Shown here: positions 34,038 to 43,863 of the stretch, in pieces
Position numbering within the stretch: the stretch's first letter is position 1
Layout of the letters: the number at the start of each line of letters is the position of its first letter
Assembly (NCBI GenBank): GCA_963834875.1
Contig: CAWIDG010000027.1
Location: 372,001-436,000, forward strand
DNA from: DATAGF01 sp963834875
GTDB lineage: Bacteria; Actinomycetota; Thermoleophilia; Miltoncostaeales; Miltoncostaeaceae
Length of the DNA: 64,000 nucleotides
Reading direction: 5' to 3'
The notes under the pieces: generated by a model
What the model was told of the DNA's origin: nothing
The model's input: the letters and a program-made list of their open reading frames with translations, nothing else
Databases searched by the model: none
Program-made: the position numbers and the translations under genes

Positions 34038-35402
34038 GGGGTAGGCGGCGACACTAGGAACGGGATCCTCCCATCCATCGGCATCCCGGGGGGCCGCCTC
34101 CAGCAATCCGGCGCGCTCGAGCTCCGCCGCCGCCTGGTCGATGAGTCCGAAGGGCAGGCCGGCGCGATCGGCGACGTCGAGGAGCGACGAGGCCCCGTCG
34201 GCCTGGTTGAGCACCCAGAGCAGCGCCCGCTCGTCGCTGCCCCCGCCCATCCCGGCGCCGCCGGAGGTGCGGAACAGGCCCCGCCGGCCGAGCTGGGGCT
34301 CGCCGAACGGCGCCAGGCTCGACAGCGTGCGGTTGCGCTCCAGTACTTCCACGACCTCGATGTAGGCGGCGAGGGAATCGGCGAGCGCCTCGGGGCGCAC
34401 GAAGTCGAGGTCGTCGGCAGAGGTGTGGTTCTCGGGGAAGTCCCCGGGGGCGTCCGCATGAGCGCGCCCATGGGGACGTCGTAGCCCGGGCTGGTGAACT
34501 GTCGCTCGTCGCACCCCCAGGGAACGTAGGGCAGCTCGCGGTGGTCGCCGCCGCGATGGCGCAGGACGTGGAGCGCGGCCCTGTCGACCTCGGCATCCCC
34601 CCGCCGGCTCGGCTTGTAGGTGAGCGGCCCCGGATCGCCGACCGACACGCAGGCCAGCCCGTGGCGCAGGCGGGGCACGACGTCCGGGTTGCCGGCGAGC
34701 CACGCGATCGAGCCCACGGTGGCCGGGCAGAAGAGGAAGCGCCAGGTGTATCGCAGGTCGCGCTCGGCCAGCAGGCGCGCGAGGGTGGCGGCCACCACGA
34801 CGCCCGAGAGGTTGTCGTTGGCCATCGAGGGATGGCAGACGTGCGTGACCACGATCGCCTCGTCGGCCTCGCGCCCGGGCAGTACGACCTCGGCGTACGT
34901 CAGGCTGCCGTCCTCCAGCGCGGCGTCGATCACCACGTCGTACGTTCCGTCCGGCATCGCCTCGAGCGTCTCGTGCGCGAGGCAGAAGCCCCAGGTCTCG
35001 TGCCAGTAGGAGGTCCGGTAGGGGATCAGGCTCGGGTCGGTCCGGAAGGGTGTGGAGGTGGGGCCGAGCTCGTCGAGGCTCATGCGGGCGCGCACCGGCG
35101 TGCTGTACGAGACGACGTGGAGGTTGCTGTCCTCTGCGTCCACCACCCGCTGCCCATCCGCGCCGGCGATCCACGCGCCGCGCAGGTTCCACTCCCGCGG
35201 CACCGACCAGTCGTGGATCGGGGTGCCGCTCGGCACCTCGGTCACCACGAGCGGCAGGTCCTCGGCGAGGATCTCCAGGGTGCGCCGGACGCCGTCCCCG
35301 GTCAGGCTGCGGCACAGCGGGAAGAGGCGGGCGAGGAGATCGTGCATCTCGCGGCCGAGCTGCCCGAGGTCCGGCGCGCGATGGGGTGACGGGCACGCTC
35401 AC
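34034..35402 (-). CDS. DUF4910/DUF2172 aminopeptidase-like protein with C-terminal winged helix (frameshifted)
   Basis: About 455 residues. Core peptidase-like domain: LLARLFPLCRSLTGDGVRRT, HDWSVPREWNLRGAWIAGAD, LHVVSYSTPVRARMSLDEL, RTSYWHETWGFCLAHETLEA, then AIVVTHVCHPSMANDNLSGV, a metal-site-like HxxH-D resembling M28 peptidases, and FPENHTSADDLDFVRPEALA. The end LLWVLNQADGASSLLDVADR plus GLPFGLIDQAAAELERAGLL is a winged helix of the HTH_47 type. The frame changes near 34450. These proteins are frequent in nucleotide-sugar loci and have no assigned substrate. GTG 35402 overlaps the PIG-L stop. Confidence 0.8.
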
Positions 35403-36050
35403 AGCACCAGCTTCCTCGCGTAGAAGGCCTCGGCATACCCGCTCGGGGAGTTGCACTCCATCCCGCGAAGGCGCATCAGGCCGCGGAACAGCTCCCCGTC
35501 GTACCAGTGCCTGTCGCGCTGGCTGGCGAAATGGCGGCTGAGCAGGTCAACCTTGCGCTCGACGACCTCGGCCGAGAGGCGCAGGTAGGCGTTGGGCGAG
35601 CCCAGGTCGCCGTCGTACTTGGGGACCTCGAACCCGAGGATGAAGTGGTTGCGGAACGTGTTGAGGGCCAGCTCGGCCGCCAGGCGGTGATCCTGGTGCA
35701 GGTCATCCCGCTGGTGGGTGAGGATCACGTCGGGATCGACGTGGTCCTTGAGCGACTCGAAGAAGACCTTCACCCTCTCACCCTCCCAGGGCATGAAGCT
35801 CTCGCGGAAGCCTTGCACGAGGACCTCGTGGGGCACGTCCGAGAGCAGCTCCGAAGCGGCGGCGCGCGCCTCGTCGGCCCGCTCGCCGGCGCCGCTGAGC
35901 ACCACCCACCACGACCTTGGCGAGGGCGCCACGGCTCGCGAGATCGAGCACGGCGCCGCCGCAGCCGATCTCCAGGTCGTCGGCGTGGCAGCCGACGGCC
36001 AGGAGGGTGAGCGGCCCCTCCTCGCCCAGGCCGAGGCCCATCCGGCGCAT
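35399..36050 (-). CDS. PIG-L family deacetylase (frameshifted)
   Basis: Zinc deacetylase of the GlcNAc-PI/MshB/BshB group, about 217 residues. The metal-binding start is LLAVGCHADDLEIGCGGAVL (the AHxDD motif as CHADD). After a frame change near 35905 it continues with GERADEARAAASELLSDVPH and VDPDVILTHQRDDLHQDHRL, whose HQDH provides the third histidine, then LAAELALNTFRNHFILGFEV. ATG 36050 overlaps the cytidylyltransferase stop (TGATG). With a nucleotidyl transferase and two methyltransferases next to it, an amino-sugar substrate, for example an N-acetyl nucleotide sugar or lipid-linked GlcNAc, is likely, but not proven. Confidence 0.88.
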
Positions 36051-36868
36051 CAGCCCGCGACGGCCTCCGCCTGGCGCTCCGGCCGGCGCCACACGCTCCA
36101 GACGTCGGCCCCTGCCTCCCACAGGTCCTCGAGGTGCTGACGATCCTTCAGGCTGTCCATCGGGACCCAGAAGCCGTCGTGCTTGTGCGCCAGCAGCTGG
36201 CCGGCGGCGGCGAGCCGCTGGAAGGGGCGCTCCACGAGCTCCTCGCCGGGCTCGATCGCGTCGAACACGTGGGGGCGGAGCGCGAAGAAGCCGCCGTTGA
36301 TCCACACGTCGGCCCGGCTGAACTCGCCCAGGAAGCTGACCGGGGCCAGCATCCCGGCGCCGGGCTCCACCTCCACGACGTGGAAGGTGTGCGGCGGCCG
36401 TACGCAGACGAGCGACGCGGCGCACCCGCTCTGGTCGAACGCGTCCACCATGGCGTCGAGGTCAACGTCCGACAGGACGTCGCCGTAGTTGGCGAGGAAC
36501 ATCTCCTCGCTCTCGAGGTGGTGCCGCGCGGCGAGGAGCCGTTGGGCGATGTTCGCCTCGAGGCCCGTGTCGACCAGGGTGATCGTCCAACCGCTCATGT
36601 CGGGACGCTCGATCTCGATGCGCTCGCTGCCGTCGTCGAGGATGTATGCGTCGGTGCAGCCCTGCGCTGCGTCCCGGAAGTAGGCCTCGATGACCTCGCC
36701 CTTGTAGCCGGTGCAGAGGATGAAGTCGGTGTGCCCGAAGTGGGCGTAGTAGCGCATGAGATGCCACAGCAGCGGCCGGCCGCCCACGGTGACCATCGGC
36801 TTGGGCACGAGCTGCGACGCCTCGCGCATGCGCAGGCCCATCCCGCCGCAGAAGATCACGACCTTCAT
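36050..36868 (-). CDS. rfbF: Glucose-1-phosphate cytidylyltransferase-like nucleotidyltransferase
   Basis: 273 residues, uninterrupted. MKVVIFCGGMGLRMREASQL is the NTP-binding GGxGxRxxE-like start (here GMGLRMREAS), PKPMVTVGGRPLLWHLMRYY contains the substrate lysine, FILCTGYKGEVIEAYF, MFLANYGDVLSDVDLDAMVD carries the metal-binding DxD, and WVPMDSLKDRQHLEDLWEAG ends the fold. This pattern matches RfbF, which makes CDP-glucose from CTP and glucose-1-phosphate, the first step to CDP-3,6-dideoxyhexoses. No CDP-glucose 4,6-dehydratase (RfbG) with its family signature was seen next to it. ATG 36868 overlaps the upstream methyltransferase (ATGA). Confidence 0.9.
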   Translation of the reverse strand: MKVVIFCGGMGLRMREASQLVPKPMVTVGGRPLLWHLMRYYAHFGHTDFILCTGYKGEVIEAYFRDAAQGCTDAYILDDGSERIEIERPDMSGWTITLVDTGLEANIAQRLLAARHHLESEEMFLANYGDVLSDVDLDAMVDAFDQSGCAASLVCVRPPHTFHVVEVEPGAGMLAPVSFLGEFSRADVWINGGFFALRPHVFDAIEPGEELVERPFQRLAAAGQLLAHKHDGFWVPMDSLKDRQHLEDLWEAGADVWSVWRRPERQAEAVAG

Positions 36869-38175
36869 GCCACGACCTCCCGGGTGAGGGCGTTGCCATC
36901 GGCCCCGTCTCGCGCCGGCGGGTCGAAGACCTCCACCGCCGGGATGGGGACGGCGAGCCGTCCGCCCCACTCGCCGATGTAGGCGAGCTGGTGGGAGATC
37001 TCCGGCCGCAGGTTCCAGGGCAGGATCAGCACGACGTCGGGTCGCGTCTCGGCGATGCGCTCCGGCGGATACACCGGGATCCGCGTGCCGGGGAGGTAAC
37101 GGTCCTGCTTGTACGGGTTGCGGTCCACCGTGTACTCGAGCAGGTCGGAGCGGATGCCGCAGTAATTGAGGAGCGTGGCCGACTTGCCCGGAGCGCCGTA
37201 GCCGACGACGCGGCGCCCGGCCTCGCGCTCGCCGATCAGGAACCGCAGCAGGTCGCGGCGCGTCGCCGCCACGCGCTGACCGAACCCCTCGTAGGGGGCG
37301 AGCGTGCGGTAGCCGAGCCGCAGCTCGCGCTCGGCCAGGTCCGACACGCTCGGGCTCATCGGCCGGGCGAGGCCGTCGGCCCGGTGGGCGTAGAGGCGGA
37401 GGGACCCGCCGTGGGTCGGCAGCTCCTCGACGTCGAACACGACGAGGTCGTGCGCCCGCAGGATCGCCTGGGCCGTGGTGAAGGACAGGTACGAGAAGTG
37501 CTCGTGGTAGATCGTGTCGAACTGGTTGCCCTCGATGAGCCGCTGGAGGTGCGGGAACTCGAGGGTGAGCACCCCGTCGGGGCGCAGCAGGCGCCGCAGC
37601 CCCTCGGTGAAGCTCCGGATGTCCGGCACGTGGGCGAAGACGTTGTTGCCCGCCACCAGGCTCGCGCCGCCGGTCTCCTCGGCGATCGCCGCTCCCGACT
37701 CCGCCCCGAGAAACACCACCCGGCTGGGGATGCCCCGCTCTTCGGCCACCCGTGCGACGTTCGCTGCCGGCTCGATCCCGAGGACCGGCACGCCAGCCGC
37801 ACGGAAGTGCTGGAGCAGGTAGCCGTCGTTGCTGGCGACCTCGATCACCAGGTCGTCGGCGCCGAGCCCGAGGCGCGCGGTCATCGTCTCCTGGTAGCGG
37901 CGCGCGTGGGCCACCCAAGAGTCGGAGTAGGACGAGAAGTAGGCGTACTCGCCGAAGATCTCCTCCGGGGCGACCAGCTCCGGCAGCTGGACCAGGAAGC
38001 AGGTCTCGCACACCCGCACGTGCAGGGGATAGAACGGCTCCATCGCCTCGAGCTCCTCGGGCCCGATGATGGTCTGGCAAAGCGGCGACATCCCCAGGTC
38101 CACGACCGTGCGCGCCACGGGCGCGCCGCAGAAGCGGCAGGGGATCGGGGGCAGGGCACGGCCGTCGGTCGCCAT
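36865..38175 (-). CDS. Class I SAM-dependent C-methyltransferase (NovU/TylCIII-like)
   Basis: 436 residues, uninterrupted, three-part arrangement. N-terminal zinc-binding region: IPCRFCGAPVARTVVDLGMS and VRVCETCFLVQL. SAM domain: LVIEVASNDGYLLQHFRAAG, GIEPAANVARVAEERG, VAGNNVFAHVPDIRSFTEGL and TIYHEHFSYLSFTTAQAIL, in which His of YHEHF is catalytic in NovU-type enzymes. C-terminal domain: GYGAPGKSATLLNYCGIRSD, AETRPDVVLILPWNLRPEI. Such enzymes C-methylate nucleotide-activated 4-keto sugars. ATG 38175 is favoured because CRFCGAP follows closely. It probably acts on the CDP-sugar made by the next gene. Confidence 0.9.
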   Translation of the reverse strand: MATDGRALPPIPCRFCGAPVARTVVDLGMSPLCQTIIGPEELEAMEPFYPLHVRVCETCFLVQLPELVAPEEIFGEYAYFSSYSDSWVAHARRYQETMTARLGLGADDLVIEVASNDGYLLQHFRAAGVPVLGIEPAANVARVAEERGIPSRVVFLGAESGAAIAEETGGASLVAGNNVFAHVPDIRSFTEGLRRLLRPDGVLTLEFPHLQRLIEGNQFDTIYHEHFSYLSFTTAQAILRAHDLVVFDVEELPTHGGSLRLYAHRADGLARPMSPSVSDLAERELRLGYRTLAPYEGFGQRVAATRRDLLRFLIGEREAGRRVVGYGAPGKSATLLNYCGIRSDLLEYTVDRNPYKQDRYLPGTRIPVYPPERIAETRPDVVLILPWNLRPEISHQLAYIGEWGGRLAVPIPAVEVFDPPARDGADGNALTREVVA

Positions 38176-38334
38176 ACGTGGATCGTCGTCGAGGTCCGCC
38201 CCACTCGACACCGCCGGAAGGCTAGTTCGAGCGGCTCCCGAGCCCCCCGTTCGGCCCATCGAGACTGTCAGGCGGACGGGCCCGGCCGCGGCTTCGACCG
38301 GTGCGGGACGATCAGGTGCCGCGCGGGTGTGCGC

Positions 38335-39562
38335 TCAGCGCACCCGGCGGGAGTCGGACGCCCCCACCAACGCAGCCGTCAACGCCGACGGCGCGCCGGG
38401 ATCGTCCAGCTCGAGGACCGGGATTGTCCCGAGGCCCATCGCCGAAAGCGCGTCGCGCACCTCGTCCGTGTAGACCGGGTTCGTGACGAGGATCGCGTCG
38501 GGCGCGAGCTCCGGGACGGCGTCGGGCGCGACGATCGGCCGTGCCGACACCGGCAAGAACCGGCCCTGACGGGTCGGGCTCACGTCCACCACCGCCGCGA
38601 CCTCCTCCCCCGCTTGGCTGACGGCCATGAACGAGATTGCCCGGGCGCCCCCGCACCAGGCCACGACTCTCCCGTGGGCCGCGCGGACCGCCGTCAGGGC
38701 GCCGCGCCACTCGTCGACGCGCCGTCCGGCCCGCTCCTGGAGACCCGCCACCGCGGGGCTCAGCGAGCTCGCCCAGCCGTCGATCGCCGAGTCGTCCGCG
38801 CCTCCGTCGCGCGGGCGCGCCTCGACGGCCAGGAAGCGATCACGGAACACCGACTCCACCCTCAGCGGCGCGAAGCCGGACGCCTCGAGCAGGTGGGTCG
38901 CGGACTCGACCGTGAAGTACGACCGATGCTCGTAGGTCACGTCCCAAGGGTCGGACGCCCGCAGCATCGCATCCTCGTTCATCAGCTCGAGGTAGATCGG
39001 GGTGTCGCTGCCGGCGAGCGCCGCGCCGAGGCGCGCAGGAAGCCCATTGGATCGTCGAGCAGGTAGAGCATGTGGCGGCACGACACCAGCGCGGCGTCCT
39101 CGGGCAGCAGCTCAGGCGCGAAGGGCTCCCGCACCATCCGGATGCGCGGGTCGGGCGACTCGTGGGCCGCGGGGTCGATGCCCACTCCGGCGGCCATCCC
39201 TCGCTTCAACAGGGAGAGCATGAAGTCGCCGCGCCCGCAGGCGATGTCCACAGCCGTCCCGCCGCGCAGCCCGTGACGCTCGACGAGCCGCCCGGCGATC
39301 TCGTCGACGTGGGCCGCGAAGCTCGGGGAGTGGCCGAGGAACGTGTCGTAGCCGGGCTCGTACACCACGTTCTCGACCCGCGACGCGGTGTCGTAGACCA
39401 TGCCGCACGTGGCGCAGTGGGAGAGCTCGACGGGCCCGCTCAGTGCCGCCGCGGCCTCCCGGGCCGTCGTTGCCAGGCGGCCCTCGTCGACCGGAACGCC
39501 CTCCACGCGGAGAACCGGGGCGAACGTGGCGCGTCGCAGAGTGGGCACGGGCCGCCGGTCAT
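38335..39562 (-). CDS. Second NovU-like SAM-dependent methyltransferase (frameshifted)
   Basis: About 409 residues in three frames. N-terminal zinc part: GPCPLCDAPR and ELSHCATCGMVYDTASRVEN. SAM domain: TAVDIACGRGDFMLSLLKRG with GMAAGVGIDPAAHESPDPRI and VSCRHMLYLLDDPMGFLRAS, then ELMNEDAMLRASDPWDVTYE and HRSYFTVESATHLLEASGFA, matching the EHFSYF region. C-terminal domain: GRVVAWCGGARAISFMAVSQ and AVVDVSPTRQGRFLPVSARP. It is far from the first methyltransferase, so they are not recent copies. ATG 39562 overlaps the upstream dehydrogenase's stop (ATGA). Frame changes near 39515 and 39040. Confidence 0.85.
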
Positions 39563-40927
39563 ACCGCCGCCGGACACCGGACGGGTGGCGCGCCCGACGC
39601 CGATCCGGCGGTAGCGCACGGCGGCCGGCCAGGCGACGTCGGCCATGCCGTTGCGCGCGTCGAAGACGACCGGCTCCGCCATCAGCGTGGCCAGCCGCGC
39701 CCAGTCGAGCGTCCGGAGCTCCGGCCACGCCGTCGCCACCACCGCGGCATGAGCGTCGCGAAGCGCGTCCTCGACGCTGTCGACGAGCGCGACGGCCGGG
39801 TCGAGGCCCGGCACCGGCGCCCGCACCACCGGATCCCATGCCCTCACCGCCGCCCCGCCGGCCCGGAGGGCGCCGACCAGCGCCAGCGCGGGCGACTCCC
39901 GCACGTCGTCGGTACCCGGCTTGAACGCGAGCCCGAGCACCGTCACCGTTCGGCCCTCCAGCCCCTCGACCTCATCCTCGATGATCCGGACGACCGCGCT
40001 CGGGCGAGCGTCGTTGACGGCCTCCACGGCGTCGAGAAGTGGGGTTGGCGCTCCTCGCCCCCGGGCGTACGCCCTCAGCGCGGCCACGTCCTTGGGCAGG
40101 CAGCTCCCCCCGTAGCCCGAGCCGGCGCGCAGGAACGCCAGGATCCCCGGGCGAAGCGGCGTGCCGTCCACCGGCGGCGAGAGGTTCCGGTCCAGGTGCA
40201 GGACGTCCATCACGCGCTCGACGTCGGCGCCGGCGTCGCCTCGCAAACGGCCGCGATCTCGTTGCTGAACGAGATGAGCGTCGCCAGCAGGGTGTTGGAC
40301 GAGTACTTGACGATCTCCGCCTCCGCGAGCCCGACCTGCACGACGGGGCGGCGAAAGGCGCATAGAGCTCTTCCAGGACCTCGGGCGGCGTGGTCGCCGG
40401 AGCAGCCGACCACCACCCGGTCGGGCTCCATGAAGTCGCGCACGGCGCTGCCCTCGCTGAGGAACTCCGGGTTCATCGCGAGGCCGAGCCCCTCGCCCAC
40501 CCGCCGGCCCGACGCCCGCTCGAGCGCCTCCCGGACCGGGCCCTCGGTCGTCCCGGGGACGACGGTGCTCTTGACGACGACGACATGGTCGGCGCCGTCA
40601 GCCAGAGCCCGCCCGACCTCCTCGGTGGCCGCCAGCACGGCCCGGAGGTCGATGTTCCCCTCCCGGGTGGGCGTCCCGACGGCCAAGAAGGTCAGCTCGG
40701 ACCCGCGACGGCGGCGGCGAGGTCGCCGGTGACGCGCAGCCGTCCCGCGGCCAGGCCGCGGGAGACGATCTCGGCGAGGCCCGGCTCGTGGAAGGGGATC
40801 CGGCCTGCGCGCAGTGTGGCGACCCGCTCGGGATCCACGTCCACGCAGGCCACGGTGTGGCCGCGCTCAGCCAGACAGCGCCCGTCACGAGGCCGACGTA
40901 GCCGGTGCCGACGACGGCGACCCTCAT
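39559..40927 (-). CDS. UDP-glucose/GDP-mannose dehydrogenase family protein (frameshifted)
   Basis: Four-electron oxidation of a nucleotide sugar C6 to a uronic acid. Pieces: MRVAVVGTGYVGLVTGA (Rossmann), RGHTVACVDVDPERVATLRA with GRIPFHEPGLAEIVSRGLAA, VVVKSTVVPGTTEGPVREAL, LAMNPEFLSEGSAVRDFMEP, AEAEIVKYSSNTLLATLISF, the catalytic cysteine in GSGYGGSCLPKDVAALRAYA, and VTVLGLAFKPGTDDVRESPA. About 455 residues with at least four frame changes. ATG 40927 overlaps the SDR stop. It provides UDP-glucuronate-type sugars, which the adjacent SDR could modify. Confidence 0.9.
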
Positions 40928-42039
40928 GCCGGCCCGCCGCGGCCGTCCCGGGCCTGCGCGTCGCCGCCTCGGCGCCGCCGATGCGCCGGAGGCTCGCCGT
41001 CGAGCGCCTCGCGATGGGAGCCAGGGTCCGCCGCAGGCCGGTCGCGAGGTCGACCTCCGGCGACCATCCGGCCACGCCCGGAGGCGCGTCAGGTCGGGGC
41101 ACCGCCGGTTGGGGTTGTCGGTGAGGTACTCGGGGTCGGGGCTCTCGCGGTACTGGATCTCCGGGGCGGGCGGGGCGGCGGCGGCGGCGACCGTCTCGGC
41201 CAGCTGGGCCATGGAGACCTCGTGGTCGTTGCCGACGTTGTAGGCGGCCCCCCTCGCCCGCGACGAGGGCGCAGAGGATCCCGGCGGCGGCGTCCCGCGC
41301 GTAGCAGAACGACCCGTGGGGCGGCCGTCGCTCAGCAGCACGAGCGGGCGGCCATCGAGCGCGGCGGACAGGAGGTCGGGGACCACCCGGCCGTCGTCGA
41401 GGCGCTGCCGGGCCGTAGACGTTGAAGGGCCGAATGCTCGTCACCAGCGTGCCGTCCCTCCGGTGGCAGACCGTCGCCAGCGTCTCGCCATGCGCTTGTT
41501 CTCGTCGTAGCAGGCGCGTGGGCCGGTGCACGCGACGGTGCCGCGATACTCCTCGCAGGTCGGGATGGCCGAGGGCTCGGGGTCGCCGTCGATCTCGCTC
41601 GGGCTCATGTAGATCATCCCGGTCACGTCCTCGGCCCGGGCGAGCTCGGCAGCCAGCGGGTACCGGTGACGTCACGTCGATCGTCTCGAGGGGGAGCGCG
41701 GTCCAAGGTCGGCGAGGCCATCGTCGGGCCGCACGATCCAGTCAACCGCCCCACCCGGGTCGAGGGGCTGGACCACGTCGTGCTCGAGGAAGCGCACGTC
41801 GGGTCGCTGGCCAGGGTGGGCCATGCAGTCCGGGAGGCCGTCGACAGGTTGCGACCCGATCGTCGGCAGCGCTCGCCCCCCACCGAGGTCCGTTCAGCGC
41901 GGAGACGACGTCAAGGGCGTAGCTCATCAGGAAGCCGCTCGCGCCGGTCACCAATAGGGTCGAGCCGCCCAGGGGCTCGCAAGGTCTCGGCATCACACCA
42001 CGCCACGTCGCGCGCGTCGTCCAGGATCGTCGAGGCCAC
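40924..42039 (-). CDS. NAD-dependent epimerase/dehydratase (extended SDR), many frameshifts
   Basis: First gene of the run, about 370 residues. GTG 42039 has a strong Shine-Dalgarno (AAGGAGGAG, 9 nt away). Pieces: MASTILDDARDVAWCDAETL, then STLLVTGASGFLMSYALDVV (TGASGF), TGMIYMSPSEIDGDPEPSAI, ACTGPRACYDENKRMA (YxxxK active site), TLVTSIRPFNVYGP, GAAYNVGNDHEVSMAQLAET, and DLTRLRAWPGVAGWSPEVDL with TGLRRTL. The ENKR/RPFNVYGP/VGND segments resemble UDP-glucuronate decarboxylases or 4,6-dehydratases. At least five frame changes. It may act on the product of the adjacent dehydrogenase; function is inferred. Confidence 0.8.
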
Positions 42040-43863
42040 TGCGTGCTCCTCCTTCCAACGGCCGTCGGGCTGCCCCGCGACCGCCCGAGGGTCGCCGAGC
42101 CATCCATGCAAGGCAACCCCCTTCCCCTGGGTGACCGTCTTCCGGCCGGCGCAGGAGGGCGCCGCTGACCGTAGAGGATCCGGGCGCGCGGACCGAGAGC
42201 AGCGGCGCGCGACTCTGCCCGACCGCCGGCCGACCTATACAGAGAGCGTCGAGCAGCGGGGGCGCAGGCCCGGTCACGTGAGTGATCAGGCCAGTGATTG
42301 GCCGGGGTCCTTTCTGGACCGCCTCTCGCTCGAGCACGTCGATGACGGGCAGAGTTCGGCCGCCGCCGACTCGCCGAGCGCCTCAGCAGATGATGAAGGA
42401 GCCGTCCATCATCGGCCGGACTCTGATTTCTCGGGGAAAAACAGCAGGACGGGATTCACATGAGCACGCCCACCGCAAGGTCGACCCCAGGGCTCAATTT
42501 CCCCCGCCCACAGGACAAAATCGGTCCGCCTCGTGCCAGACGCCCCCGTCGCAGAGGGCAAGGCAGTGGCAAAGTGGATGCGGCACCGCCCCACGGCTCG
42601 GCTGCGCTTTGTTACATGATGCGCCCAGGTTCACAACACACATCACCACGAGCCCAGCAAATAATTCCAGGTGCCCGTCGGCCCGCCGCCCGGCGCCGGG
42701 GGCGTAGCGAAAAACAGCCCGCTGACTATCCCGACCCAGGGTCGGACACACCGACACGGCCACCAGAAACCCACAATGCAACGGATTCACCCCGTCACAA
42801 AGAAGGCGAATCAAGGGCCCCGGATAGCCCAGCGAGCAGCGGCAGTCGGTCGCACAGCGGATCACACGACTCACATGCTCAGATGGCTCGATTACTTGCC
42901 GCAGCAAGATTGCAAACGACCTCATTAAGCAACCCTCAGGACGCCGGCGCGCAGATCGGAAACTTACCTTCTTGATGGCTTTCCCTGACCGCCCTTCGTA
43001 CATCGACGACGGGCATCGCCGCCTGCGTTCCCCGGCCCGTGGCAACCGATGCCGGAGCCCGGGCAGAGGACCTCTCCTGCTCCTCTCACCCACGTCGACG
43101 ACACCGTGCTCTTCCTGCGGCGCGCTTGATAGGAGCGCTAGGAAACCATCGAACATCCTCAGGGTCTCCACCAGGGCGCCAGACCCCTGCCACACGCGGA
43201 CTCAGATCGCCTCTGCGCGTTCGCCACCTCCACCGGAGCATGTCCGTGCGGCACGCCGGGGAGGACGCCGCGTTCGCCGCTCGGTCACCAGCTCCATGAT
43301 GCTCGATCTCCTCGAGTCGCCAGCACCCTCGACGCCCCCTCGGCCGAGAGGACGGCGGGCGGATCCCGGCCGAGCCATGCGCGCTCGTGGGGCGAGAGCC
43401 CAAAGGCCCACAGTCACACTCCCCACGGCGCAGGGCGCCTCCTCGCCGCGCTCGAAGGCGTCTTCGGACGGCCGACCGCCACCGCGGCGCGCATAGAGAG
43501 GCTGGACCGGGGCACCGACGGCACTCGGTCCTCGCCCGCGCCCGCCTAGCAGATCATCCCCAACGACCGAGCCCATCGTCCACAGCGATCACCGCTTCGT
43601 GCGCGATACCACCCCCTCCGCGCCGTGGGGGACCTCCCGCGGATTACAACGATCCTGTGCCGAGGAGTCCCCTGCCTCTAACGAGCGCCCGCCCGACCAG
43701 AAGATCACGCCCGCGGCGCGTGCCCGCTTCCAGCCATCCGCGCCCGCGGCGTCGTCGCGAATGAGCGCTGCGCCAAGGCGCGCAGGTCACCGCGTGGCGC
43801 CGCCAGCTGCCGCCTCTTCCAGCGGGACGACGGCCTCGACACGCCCGAGGGCCGCTCCACCAG
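42040..43863. other. About 1.8 kb without a supportable gene, less GC-rich
   Basis: No open frame here carries recognisable motifs. Parts, especially 42420-42960, are visibly richer in A and T than the flanking genes and hold runs such as GAAAAACAG and AATAATTCC. The segment contains a 15-nt palindrome CCGACCCAGGGTCGG at 42731-42745, a 12-nt palindrome CCCGGCGCCGGG at 42689-42700, and an inverted repeat GATGATG/CATCATC at 42389-42413. It lies directly upstream of the SDR and so holds the promoter of the nine-gene run; it could include a leader RNA or gene remnants. Confidence 0.5.

Noticed and set aside
42494..43195. A 233-codon minus-strand frame in the non-coding stretch
   Set aside because: No motif, mixed composition with clustered cysteines and basic runs, no Shine-Dalgarno; a plus-strand frame of 171 codons overlaps it and looks equally unconvincing.
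43202..43576. A minus-strand frame between the flippase and the AT-richer stretch that might be a decayed gene
   Set aside because: Pieces in different frames do not join into a recognisable domain; kept only as part of the unexplained region.
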